NCBI GenBank assembly: GCA_018350325.1
Contig: JAEVLN010000005.1
Coordinates: forward strand, 1,684,142 to 1,748,141
Direction of reading: 5' to 3'
Length of the DNA stretch: 64,000 bases
Source of the DNA: Globodera rostochiensis
Taxonomy: Eukaryota > Nematoda > Chromadorea > Rhabditida > Heteroderidae
The notes below the pieces were generated by a model that was not told the origin of the DNA, did not search any database, and saw only the letters and a program-made list of their open reading frames with translations. Position numbers and translations under genes: made by a program. Positions 1-10,592 of the stretch are shown here, one piece after another; positions within the stretch are counted from its first letter, which is position 1; every line of letters starts with the position of its first letter.

Positions 1-2347
1 GAGTACGCGCCCGAAAACGTGTACTGCTACGCGCTGGACGCCAAGGCGGACGCGCTGTTTATGAGGCGCGTGCACGCATTGGCTAACTGTTTCCCCAACG
101 TGGTGGTGCTGGCCGAGCACTTCAACGTGTTCAGCAACGGCAAAAACGTGACCAGGGCACAGCTGGCATGCCTGGAGGCGATGTTGCCAATGGGCGAGTG
201 GAAATACGCGTTGTTGTTGCAGGCAGGCAAAATGCTTTTTTTAAGAATCGGAAATTTTTGCAAAAGAGGAATTTTAAAATTTGTAGAAAATAATTATAAA
301 ATTTTAATTAAAATCTGATTTTAAAAAATTCAAAAAATCAATGATTCATTTTTTTGAAGCACGAGAAATCCAAATACCAGAACGATTGGCTCTCGATCTA
401 TCACTTTCGACTTTTACAAGAATCAATTTTCTTAACAAAAAAACTGAGATACCCGGTGTTTTTATCCATCCCTGGCTTTAAGCGCCTTCTTCCTACAACA
501 TTTTTTAAAATAAAACGGATAGATTCGAAACCTTTCGTGGCCTAGTGGTCAAGCTCTTTGGTTTCGTTTGCTCGTAGTTCGATTCCCTCTCGCTGCTTTC
601 CTTATTTTCCATCTTTCAAAATTCTCGCATCAATAAACGGACCTTTCGCTAAAAATGGCGTTCGGTTCCACCTGTCTGATGTGAAAGTGCCATTCTCGGG
701 GCCTCTCAAAGGCGTTACGTGCCTCACTTTTCTGGTTTGGCATGTGTCATAAGAGGCCAACATTTTTTAATTTTTTTTAAAAAACGCCAAAGCTTCAACC
801 AAATTGTTTTAGTCGGATTCAAATTTTTTTAAACGTTTGAAGAGGCCAATAAATATGTCAAATTTATTCTTCTCAATCCCAAATATAGAAAAAAGACAAA
901 ACATTGCAGAATCACGACCTTCCGTTGCGGACAAATGCCGAATTGGTCGAAATTCTGCGGGTGTACAACGGCACGAATGACATTGGCACGAAGAAAATTA
1001 TGCCGGTTAGAATTTTCGACGGCATGCCTTTAAAATGATATTTTTGCCAGAATACTGTCAACTTTTCACTGGACTGGTCTTTAGCGAAACTGCACCTCTA
1101 CAGAGAAGGTTTTGTGAAAAAAATTTTCTGATCAAAACAAACCCAAATTGATCGATTGGAAACTGATTTGTGAGTGCATTAAATTTGACTTAATACTAAA
1201 TTTTTTTGGAATTTAATAATGTCCCCCGAGCACAAGAATTTCCAAAAAACTCCTTAGGAACAATTCAATAAAAACCCCTCAGGTCAGCAAGTGCCAACCA
1301 ATCTAACACGGCTTCACCATACAAAATCGTTCAATTTGATTGCCCTCTCCCGAACGGCGGTCCAATTTACGCTTGGCACTCTCAATTTGGACAAAATGAT
1401 CGCCCAATTGGAGTCAAGTGCCTACGGCATGGACGAGGTGCGCTTCCAACAAAACTGACCCCTCCCCCCCCCCCTCCTCCCTCCTCGGGTTTTCGGCTAA
1501 GCCAGCCCAAAATTTCAAAGGAAAACTTTTCTCAACTGGGCTTCTCCGTGGTTAAGGTGTTGTTCTCCACGTTGAACAGCAATTTGCCCGATTTTCCGGG
1601 CGGATTCAGCCCAATTTGTCTGCCTCGTCCCGTGTCCAATATGGGAAGGTAATTTTATTTTATCAATTTTATCGATTTCCAATCCGATCAGCGAAAAATG
1701 ATCGATCAATGTTTAAAAAAACATTGAAAAGGTACACCATTTGGCATGGCAATGCCGTGGCAAGCGCAAGCGGCGGCTGTCGCAGTGCGTACTTTCGGCA
1801 CGGCGTTTGCGTTTACGGGACGGAGGATTTGTTGCACATCGGGCGCGACCGACTGCACTTTTATCTGAACAAAATGGTGAAAAGAAACAAAAAAATTTTG
1901 AAAATTGTTTCAAGATGCCTTCCTTTGATTTTGGTGCGATTTTCTGCTGGCTTAACGAGCTGGCGGCACGGAGAGATGGACAACAGACGAAAAAGGCCAA
2001 CGTGAAAGTCAACCGACGCTTCTACACTGAACTGCCTCATGTCGGTGGGAGACTAATCCAGTGATTCACGGCATTGGTTCTCTGTAGAGCAGGGTTGCTG
2101 ACCGTGATCAATCCAAAAAACTGATCGCTGATCACGCCCCTCTCCCCACAAAAAATGTGATTTCTGATGGCGAGTCAAAATTTCTCTAAAAGGAAGGGAA
2201 TGTTTTGGTTTAATTTCGAAAATTTTTATGGTCACTGATCAGACACATCCATAAGCTATTTACGATTTCTGTCTGGATCGTCTATTTTGTCAGGTGCTCT
2301 ACAATCGTCTCCGGTCCTCGGGTCGTCTGGCGGAGTTTAAGTGTTGA
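1..2347 (+). CDS. Family-14 glycosyltransferase (core-2/I-branching GlcNAc-transferase-like), 5' truncated
   Basis: The 3' part of a glycosyltransferase of the Branch/GT14 family, Golgi type II enzymes that add beta-1,6-GlcNAc or xylose to glycans. The 5' end lies outside the window. Visible blocks are VYCYALDAKADALFMRRVHA (from 19), the family-typical QNHDLPLRTNAELVEIL (about 910), DWSLAKLHLYREG (about 1060), TRLHHTKSFNLIALSRTAVQF (1305-1370), LFSTLNSNLPDFPGGF with PVSNMGR (1562-1647), then YTIWHGNAV and CRSAYFRHGVCVYGTEDLL (1732-1830). In the family these carry the acceptor loop and the DE-F..L motif. The last exon starts at 2294 and ends at a TGA at 2345-2347. The first intron (223-909) keeps the frame only with a GC donor (CAG|GCAGGC). 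Family assignment is firm; the substrate is not predictable. Confidence 0.85.
223..909 (+). other. Intron 1 of the glycosyltransferase with GC-AG boundaries and a tRNA-like insert
   Basis: Phase 0 is needed between ..YALLLQ and NHDLPLRTN, and the only junction that gives it is CAG|GCAGGC at 222/223 with TTGCAG|AAT at 909/910. Around 533-605 the intron holds TAGTGGTCAAG (A-box-like) and AGTTCGATTCC (B-box-like) about 45 bases apart. The T-arm stem does not pair, so this is at most a decayed tRNA-derived element (SINE or pseudogene), not a working tRNA. Confidence 0.55.
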
Positions 2348-3351
2348 CGGAACTTTTCTCAATTATTCCCCGCATATTTGCGTGCAATTGGCCATAATTT
2401 GTTATTTAAATATTTGCAAATAATATATAAATATGTATCAAGGTTGCAAAACTCGAGGCAACCCTAATAGTATGTAATTCTCAAATATTTTCCATTGTTG
2501 ACCAAAACTTTTTTGTCAAACGATACAACACCCATTTTTCTTCAACGCCTCCGCCTTCACAATACTAATTTACGGCATGATAAATTTAAATTAGTTATTA
2601 AATACATATTTTTATCAATTTTCTATATTTTTTGACCGCAAAATCTTTTTTTGGAGTTGATGTAATTTTTTGAGAAAATTTTTATTGCTAGCCGGCTTAA
2701 AACACATTTGTTTAAAAAAATTTTTTAACAAAAAATGAGTACTTTGGGAAAACAATTTTTACCTGAGATTGGGTCCAATGAAAAAAATATACCTACATAT
2801 TTGATCAAAAGGATCATATTAACAATATCCTATTTTTTCTGTTAAGCCAGTCTCGAGTTATAAAAATGTAGAAAAATGATTTAGGGTCGTTTGAGTGCAT
2901 ATTTTCGTAAAAAAATCGTTACATCAAAAATCTCGACAGCAAACTTTTGAATCCCGCGATCATTACCGCGGAAAATTGTCGTTTATTACTTGTGCCAAAT
3001 ATTTTCGAGATTCAAATACAACCGACTCCACTCTAAGCCTAACGGACAACCTTAAAAAATTTAATGTTTGGTTAGAATGAGTCTCGGGCAAATTTCACTT
3101 CCTTATATAGGCCATCGGTGGGTGGGAGAAACACAATTTTTCAAACAATCTGCCAAAACATGAAATTCCAAAAAATGGGCACTGCCTCTATAAAAGGCTC
3201 ACTTCCTCTTTCTGTTTCACCCTCACTTCTCATGACTTCGGAGTACCCAATTTTACTTTATCTTTAAAATCCGTTTTTGGCTTAACCACCCCAATGTAAT
3301 TTGCTCTTTCTCTTTTAGTTCTTTTAAGTAATATTGAACAGACAAACGCTA
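2348..3351. other. AT-rich spacer
   Basis: About 1 kb of AT-rich sequence with no convincing open frame on either strand. A TTTTAG at about 3313-3319, some 30 bases before the ATG of the next gene, is a candidate spliced-leader or 3' splice acceptor. Nothing else recognised. Confidence 0.5.
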
Positions 3352-3778
3352 ATGGCATCATTTAACGAACAACTCAAAAGCTTCTTTTGCAAGTCGGAAG
3401 AACAGCTTAGGGTAATTGAGACTGGGGATTTTTTGACCATTCTTAACACTGATCAGCACTGTTTTCAGGAGGCGTCTTTGACTGGAATGAGTGCGGCCAA
3501 GGTGACATTCATTGTGGCAACAATTCTGATCGCTCTGATGTTGGTCATCGCCTTGGGACTGTTCCTTCGCAACCAGCAGCGCAAAAAACGAGCACGTGAA
3601 CGATCGAAGGGACGAGTGATTGATTCGGATGGATTTGCGGAAAATCTTAAAACAATGTTTGCACTTTCTCAGTCATATTTATCCAATTATTCATTCATCA
3701 TTTAGAGCGACCGAGGAGCGTACGACAACGTCGGTGATTGGAGAGCAGCAACAATTCGGGACCGAGAGGGTCGAGTAG
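3352..3778 (+). CDS. Small single-pass membrane protein, unknown function
   Basis: Unrecognised. The first ATG after the TTTTAG acceptor is at 3352. Exon 1 encodes MASFNEQLKSFFCKSEEQLR; a GTAATT donor at about 3412 and a TTTTCAG acceptor at about 3467 join it in phase 0 to EASLTGMSAAKVTF. One strong hydrophobic helix follows (VTFIVATILIALMLVIALGL), then a basic stop-transfer stretch RNQQRKKRARERSKGR, so the N terminus should be outside and the tail cytosolic. The last exon begins after CATTTAG at about 3705. Two frames are possible for it: one ends FGTERVE at TAG 3776-3778 (used here), the other runs to TAA at about 3834. No signal peptide. An AATAAA at about 3865 marks the 3' end. Confidence 0.6.
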
Positions 3779-4538
3779 ACGACGTTCAATTGCTCCTGGC
3801 GCCTCCAATTGTGCTATGTTTATATGTGATCAAATAATTCACCTGTAAATAATATTGTGTACTTAATAAACATCGTGTCACTTTGTCTTTTTACCCAAGT
3901 CTGTTTCCGGTTTGACGTTCATTAACAGAATGTTGTCCAAAAAACTCAAGCTTTTGGTTTGTTCTATTTGGCAGAATTAGCGGTAATACTGTAGCTGATG
4001 CCCCCCATTTTTCCATAAATTAATTTTGGATTCAAATCGTTTAAAAAGCACACATTTCAACGAAAAGGAACCGGAGGTCGGATTCGGGCACTTATGTTCG
4101 AATTTGGGTCCGGAGTTTGAGATCGGTCGAAACAGAGGCCAGATTCGGATTCTGCACCCCAGAATCATTTTTAGGCAAATGCCTATTTTGAGCATAGGTT
4201 TTGTAGAAGTTCAAAAACAACCTTTTCGCGTTAAAATTTTGAATTTTGAACAATATTCTTAAGCTTTTCCAACATTGATTCTTTCTCAGGCAAAAATACT
4301 ATCCTGAAAATCAATTTTTCCTCCTTTACGCTTTCTTCAATTTTACCGAAACTCAATCCAATTACCGGAACAGCAGGATTAATCCGTTTAAATCCTGCAC
4401 CTTATCAAAGAGCAGGTTTGTGAACTGGATCCTGTAAACTGCTGCGCCTGTTGTAAACGTGAACCTTAAAGTAGAAATAAATTGATTGTTAGATTATTCG
4501 TTCACAATTCCAGAACTGGTTTTTTATCCGAAGTCACA
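3779..4538. other. 3' UTR and spacer
   Basis: Contains the AATAAA (about 3865) of the preceding gene. A TTCCAG at about 4507-4512 is a candidate trans-splice acceptor for LUC7L3, 27 bases before its ATG. The open frames here (3977-4262) are unsupported. Confidence 0.5.
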
Positions 4539-6755
4539 ATGACGGCAAAGGACCAAATTGCGGCGATGCTCAATGAACTGATGGGACCGGGTCGAAACGA
4601 GGACAAAAATTTGGACCTGAATTTTCGGGTTGTTGTTTTTAGGCTTTTGAAGGAAATTCTGGTTTTTAGGACACGGATGTCTGCAAATTCTTTCTTGCCG
4701 GTTTCTGTCCGCACGATGAGTTCGTCAACACAAAAGCGGACTTAGGTTTGGGGTGGGGGAAGTCGATAATTGAACTGGTATATAAAACTAAAACCAAACC
4801 TTATAGGGAATGTCGTCTATTTTTTCTTAAAATTATTGAATTTTAGGGGGGAGGGGTGCCCTGGGCCTGCCCAATGGTCAACCCTTTGTTTGAAGATATA
4901 TTTCTTTCTTGCGTTTTCTTCGATCAAAAATGAATCACATTGCTGATCCCAACCTGCTCGGAATTTTTGTATCCGCGCTATTTACACTGCTTTTCAGGCG
5001 TTTGCCGTTATGTGCATGACGAAAATTTGCGTATTGCCTACCGAAAGAGCGAACATTTCGGGAAGCTCGGTTATGAGCGCCAATTTTATTACTTTCTGCG
5101 ACGCATCCACGACGATATGATGCGGCGAATTGAGCGGAACAAAGAGCGATTGGCGCTTACCCAGGGAGCACAGGTTTGTGCCAACGTTTTAATTTCATAG
5201 GGAAAATGCATTTTCTAAAATTCTAAAGGCAACGTCTGAAGAAAATGTTCTAAAATCATTGAGAATTTTCACTTTTTTCTCGTCCACGCTTTTTAAGGCT
5301 CGGAGATGTCGATAGACCGCCGGAAATTTGACTCAATAATCAAAAAAGAAATCCCGTCATTTGCGCTTCGGAGATTCGCGGACCGGGGCAATAACGTGCT
5401 TCAAGCTTTTAACCGATTTAGGCATTCTAAAAACTATTCAACTGCTCTTGAAGAGCTGGATTTATTGCCCCGTCCGGGCTGCTAATGTCCGGGACGCAAA
5501 TGTACGGCAACCTTTTGAAATATTTTGTAAGAAAAACGGAAAAATACACATTTAAAAAATTAATTTGTTGATGGACCCCCTCCCTCCCCCCAAAAAAAAA
5601 ATTGATTTTCGCCCATTTCTTTCCTGCACAGAACATGGACGAAGCAACGAAGAAGCAGTTGGAGGAGAAGGCGGAGCGATTGGAGCGCGAAATGGGCGAA
5701 TTTGTGGAGGTTGCGGAGAGGGCGGGCAGTCGAGGCGACCTGGAGAAGTCACAGAAATACGTAAAGAGGGCGGAGGAGGTCAATGCGGAGTTGGATAACG
5801 TTCGGAAGGTACGCTGATTAAATTGGTTTTAAAGAAAACCCCAAATCGGAGTAGTCCATCGATATATTTACCAAATGTCGTATTTATTGTTCAGCTGCTT
5901 GATCCCGAGGCGCGACAGCACGAGGTTTACCAGGCCGGCTACAAAGACCCGAACGCGCCGAAACCGATGCGCGTGTGCGAAGTATGCGGCAGCTTTTTGA
6001 TCATTGGCGACGTTCAGCAACGGTAAAACGGGGAGCCCTCCGTTTCTCAGCCATAATGCAAAAAGGGATATCCGTTGTTATAAATATAAACGGATCCTTT
6101 TCCACTTAACCCTGAAGCGTTTTTCTTTAGCGGCGCTCGCTTAATCAATCATTTTGTATTTAAGCATTGACGACCATATGCAGGGAAGACAGCACCTCGG
6201 CTACGCAAAAATCACGGCCACTCTGGCGGAGCTGAAGGTATATTTTCAAACCCTCGCTAAAAAAACTTTTTTACGAAAAAAGAGCTTAAACCAATAACAA
6301 ATGCGGCTTTACGTTTTAGGTGAAACTGCGCGACGAAATTACGCCGGAACGGACCAGCAGTCGCAGTCCGGTATCTACCAGTGGCGGTGGGCATCAGCGT
6401 AGTCATCGCCGATCGCGTTCTAAGTCGAACGAGCGCAAGTCGCGCAGGAAGAGGTCGCGTAGCGGAAGCAGCCGAGCCGGGGGAGGCGGCGGTCACCGAC
6501 GAGCAAAGAGGTGAGGAAGGGGAACGGGTTCCACATTCTGGTGGGGTCATCTAAAATGGCGCAAAAAGATCCCACTCGCGCCATCGCGACGATGTCAACA
6601 ATAAGCACTCGGCCGAAGTCGCCTCGGGTGGTGATCGCCACCGTCGGCGCGCCCGCGACTCGTCACGCGACACAATGTCGCGCACACCGCCGCCCGCGAA
6701 ACAGAAAAGTCACTACCAGCAGCACAACACGGGCAACAGCAGTCATCGTCGATAG
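4539..6755 (+). CDS. LUC7L3: LUC7L3/CROP-type U1 snRNP-associated splicing factor
   Basis: LUC7 proteins bind U1 snRNP in the nucleus and help select 5' splice sites. All family blocks are present: N-terminal MTAKDQIAAMLNELMGPGR; a CCCH-type zinc finger split over two exons (DVCKFFLAGFCPHDEF..DLG then GVCRYVHDENLR, about 4675-5045); a coiled coil (LEEKAERLEREMGEFVEVAE, about 5660); the second, C2H2-like finger VCEVCGSFLIIGDVQQR..DDHMQGRQHLGYAK (about 5970-6220); and an Arg/Ser-rich tail. GFCP, KLGYER and QHLGYAK place it with LUC7L3 (CROP) rather than LUC7L/L2. The RS tail continues over an intron (donor GTGAGG at 6510, acceptor AAAAAG at about 6567) into RSHSRHRDD..HRR and stops at TAG 6753-6755; retaining the intron stops the protein at 6514. 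Seven or more exons, all phase-consistent. AATAAA lies at about 6914. Confidence 0.93.
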
Positions 6756-7747
6756 GTATTCCCAGCTACCGTACCACACACAATGCTGAGAGGCATCCGT
6801 GAAGAGAGAATCAACCGTTCAGGTACAGTACAAGTACCGTATTCGAGAAGAGTGAGTGGGCGGGCGGCACCTACCGTACCACCACACACATCGCACAACC
6901 CAGATTTTCTTGCAATAAAATCTGAAAGGGTCTTCCATTCATACCCCACGTTGATGAGGTTTACTTTTTGCGTATAAAATCAGGGATGGGTCGAGGCGAA
7001 AATGTTTTGATTTCGAATTTAATTTCAAAATCGAACGGATGTTTGAACGAGTCGGCCCACCGCTGATTAAAATTGGGACCCACAAAAATTTTGACTTTTA
7101 TTAGCCGCTCAATGAATGAATGAATGAATGTGGAGAGGAGGGAGAGGGAGTTCGGACTTCAAGGTTTATTTGTATGAAAACCCATTCATTTTTTGTTGCT
7201 GCTTTGTTCATGGGAGGTTTCTTTGCGATTGGAGTCTCCAAAATTCGCGCCTTCATTTTGCTGCACGCCCTTTACATTTTCAGGGAACACCGACCCCCCG
7301 CCCGAATTTGTTGTTGCTGCTGCTGCTGACACAGTTCATACTCCCCAATCCACTTGACCGATCTTTGCTTTATAATTCTTTGAATATTTGACGCATTTCT
7401 GCTTCCAACTTATATTTCACACACACAATTTTGGATCATTCGCTTTTGTTAATTGCTGAGTAAATGTTAAAATGACCAAATGTTTACTGCTTGCACGAAT
7501 GGTCGAATTGTTACATATTTACACACAAATTATGGCAAATATTCTGTAAATTCACCAGCGTCTAACTCGCTCTTGTTGAGCATGGTAAGATGAGGCAAAA
7601 TTATTGGCCAGGTCGAGCCTGGAAACTTTTGGATATTCTTTAAAATCGTATTCATAAAACGCGAAAACTTATTTCCGTCTTGCTCCGGTAACCGAAAGAA
7701 ATTTAAATAAAATAGGCTTTTTGTCAATAATCTTGTCCATTTTTGCT
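6756..7747. other. 3' UTR of LUC7L3 and spacer
   Basis: Holds the LUC7L3 polyadenylation signal (about 6914), an AATG microsatellite (7109-7130) and a short CTG run (7312-7328). A minus-strand open frame at 7530-7751 could be a further 3' exon of the secreted protein at 7748-9746, but no splice pair joins it cleanly. Confidence 0.4.
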
Positions 7748-9746
7748 TCAATTCCCCTTGCCTAACCTCGTCTCCAAAAAGGGTAGGCCAATAAAGGACG
7801 GGAAAAGTCGGGAGTGAGTGCCAATCCCTAATTTATATTTATGCCAACAATTTTTCCACCATCGCATAAGGGGAATGTCCACGGAACGGTCATTGACGCC
7901 CAATTCGGAGCCGAGCAAAGTGTTCCCATTTTTGTTGACCAATCGAATGTTACCGTCCTCCCATTTAATGCCTGAATTTGAATATTTTCATAAAATTGTT
8001 GCATATTTATTTAATTTATATAAATTGTTTGTTTGTTTGTGAAAGAGTCCCAATCCCGCCGCCAAACCCAAGAAAATATGAGGGTCGGGATTCTCGAAAG
8101 CCTTCCGACCTCTTTCGTTCCATTTTCCTCCCCCGACAAAGCCCAAAAAGGGATTTTCTGGCGCCGTCTTCTCCCTGACTACGAATCTGTCAAAATTATT
8201 TGGTCCTCCCGTGTCAATTTGGGCTCGTCCCTCTTCAACCGCTTTCTTTTCAACCTGAAAAATTTGTGAGAAAAAAGTCCCATTAAATTTAAAACCCCCA
8301 AAAATTGGCCCAGCGGCTCCAGAATTGCGTTTGCACGAGCGTCCACCCGTTTTGGCTGTTGTTCTTGGCGTAAAAAGGAGAGCCATGGCATTGGGGCGCT
8401 GATTAAAATAAAATTGTAAATATTTGTTTATATTACAACACTTTTTTTGACCATTAATCATTATAAAAGTAAATAAAAATATTTAACCCTTTTGTCGTTG
8501 TCGGTTTTTCGGTGAAAAGTGACAGAAATGGAAAAAGTGTCGGAGGAGTTGCGGCGGTTGTCGTTGTCTGTTCACCAGCAAACGAATTGAAAAGATTCGG
8601 TATTCTGGGCATAAACTAAAGCAATTCGATAATAAAAGAAATTTTAGAAGAATCTTAAATTGAAAAAAACATTGATTAAATTTATGGTTCCAAAACAGTA
8701 GAATACATAAAATACTTCCATTTTAGATTAAAATACACACTTACTTCAGATCCAAAGATATTGCTTAAACAATTAAATAAATTAATTTGAAATTTTACCC
8801 TCTCAAAAAAAGAAGTTTCTGTCGTCGTCGCTGCTGCGGTCGTCGTGGTTGGCGCTGTTGTTGTCACCTCCAACGGTCTGAGAAGGCCAAACACTTCGCG
8901 AGCCAAATTTTCCCAAGGCGCCTTCGGCTGGTCATCGGCCCCTCTGTCCGAAGAGAATTGCTAATTGAGAGTAATTATATTAAATGGAAATTTTTTATTC
9001 TAAAAAAATCACCGATTTAATTGACTGAAATCTTCGTTCCGAGCCAACAAAATTCACCGGAGCGTCTTCGGAAGTGGCCGAGTCACGACTTTTTGCAGCT
9101 GCCGGCAAAAGTTGGTTCAGTCCGTACGGAAGGATTGGCGGCGGCTGATTGTCCGCCCTGAAAATTGTAAAAACAAAAAAAGGGATAAATAAATGCCAAA
9201 ATGTGCCGAACTCGCCTCGGGGTCCTTCTCGGCGCGTAAGTGTTGGGAGGGACGAAAATTTCCAAAATTTGATCAATTAAGCGAATAGAAATTGAGTCGG
9301 AGCCTGCTGAAAGAGGAGAAGAGTCTTTTTATGTTTATTAAAATTATGAGTGTAAAATGAGAGCTTTCTGTTTCAACAAAATCGTAGAACAAAAGTTTGT
9401 ATATTAATTAATTAAGAAAGCCAATTCCAGTGTCACGAAAAACTCTTTCAAATTAGAATAAACAATTAGCTCTTAATGAGTCACAAAACTTGTCTGGTCA
9501 CCAGCTACCTTTGAGATTCTGATTCTGTTGGGACACTCTGTTGTAATTATTGCTGTTGAAAGTGTCCGGAGAGGAGTACTGTAAATTCGGAGCCTTTGCC
9601 TGTTGGTAATTTTGTTGCTGTTGTTGTCCAAAAAGTTGTTGTAATTGGCCATAAATTGGGAAAGGAAATAATGGCAGGACAAATAACAAAAAGGAGGCCA
9701 TTCCGTTTGGAGAGCAAAAGCGCCGCCGCCGATTTTTTCCTCCCAT
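7748..9746 (-). CDS. Secreted Gln/Thr-rich protein, unknown function
   Basis: Unrecognised nematode protein, rebuilt from eight phase-consistent exons. ATG at 9746 (MGGKNRRRR..) or, more likely, the internal ATG at 9701, which directly opens a signal peptide: MASFLLFVLPLFPFPIYG, then a Gln/Asn-rich stretch (QLQQLFGQQQQQNYQQ). Next come GSDSISIRLIDQILEIFVPP (about 9290), ADNQPPPILPYGLNQLLP (about 9155), APWENLAREVFGLLRP plus a Thr/Ala run (8815-8960), FMPRIPNLFNSFAGEQTTTT (about 8610), PMPWLSFLRQEQQPKR (about 8395), VEKKAVEEGRAQIDTGG (about 8260) and GIKWEDGNIRLVNKNGNTLL with DIPLMRWW (about 7960). The stop at 7748 is the least certain part. Junction 9215/9158 needs a GC donor (AG|GCGAGT). The Thr-rich part may be O-glycosylated. 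Could be cuticular or a secreted effector; nothing in the sequence decides. Confidence 0.6.
9158..9215 (-). other. 58-nt GC-AG intron
   Basis: Read on the minus strand the exon ends CCGAG and the intron begins GCGAGT, ending TTTTCAG before GGCGGAC. With the neighbouring GT (CGA|GTTCGG) the next exon would hit a stop after about 24 codons. With the GC donor all flanking exons stay in frame. Confidence 0.6.
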
Positions 9747-10592
9747 TATGAGTTTGGGAATTAATTGCTTGCGAAGGACGGCAAATTACTTACATTAAAG
9801 GGAGACTCTCATTATTTTGCCTAAATTGAATTTAATTTAATTAAATCCCGTAATAATTAAGATTAATAAGACTTATGATTACCGGCTTTTCGAAGCACGA
9901 ATTCGTTCCTGACATCAGGTCACATCCCTTTGCATAAAACGAATTTGGGAGTACGACAACGCCGTAAATATGGGAAGGGGAGGGGGGAACTTGTGAAGAG
10001 AAAATTTGGGAGATTTTTGGATCAATCATTTATTCATTCATTCATTCACATTGCACATGCATTCTGCATAGAACTGGATTTGGTATTTGGTGGGTGCACA
10101 TATTGGGGGAAGGGATGAAAGGCGGGCGATCAGCTGGAGGCGACGGACGACGACCCGTCCGATCGGTCTTGATCATCCAAAGAGACTGCTGTTGAATTTC
10201 GAACCTTTTAAAATTAAAATCAGAAAATCGAAGAAGCAAAATTTGGCATTTTTTGTTGTCGCTAAGATTTTTTTTGGAATGCGAATTAAATCAAACAAAT
10301 AAATTAAAATTGCACTGATTTATTTAACACCAAAATTGGCAGCGAATTTCTCCAAATTAAGAAGAATTAAAAAAGGGAGTTATGAATTTAGCGTTTACTT
10401 GGTATGGATTCGGAATGCATAAAATGACATTTAAGCCTAAAACCACATTTCAAACTCTTCTGTTAAGCTGGATCACAAATTGTTATTTAAAAGGTCCTGC
10501 AAAGTAATGCGCAACAATAAATTTCCATTTGTAGAAATTGAACAAGTGAATAAAATGCATGAAAAATGAATGAAGACTTTTTCTATCGCGTT
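9747..10592. other. Spacer between two minus-strand genes
   Basis: AT-rich, with an ATTC repeat (10029-10047). Open frames at 9841-10302 on both strands are short and lack splice or domain support. No gene recognised. Confidence 0.4.

Noticed and set aside
533..605. tRNA gene in the glycosyltransferase intron
   Set aside because: A-box and B-box-like words are present but the T-arm and acceptor stems do not pair, so it is not a functional tRNA.
2091..2245. MITE in the last glycosyltransferase intron
   Set aside because: The left side (CAGGGTTGCTGACCGTGA) resembles the 52622 element, but no matching right end or duplication was found.
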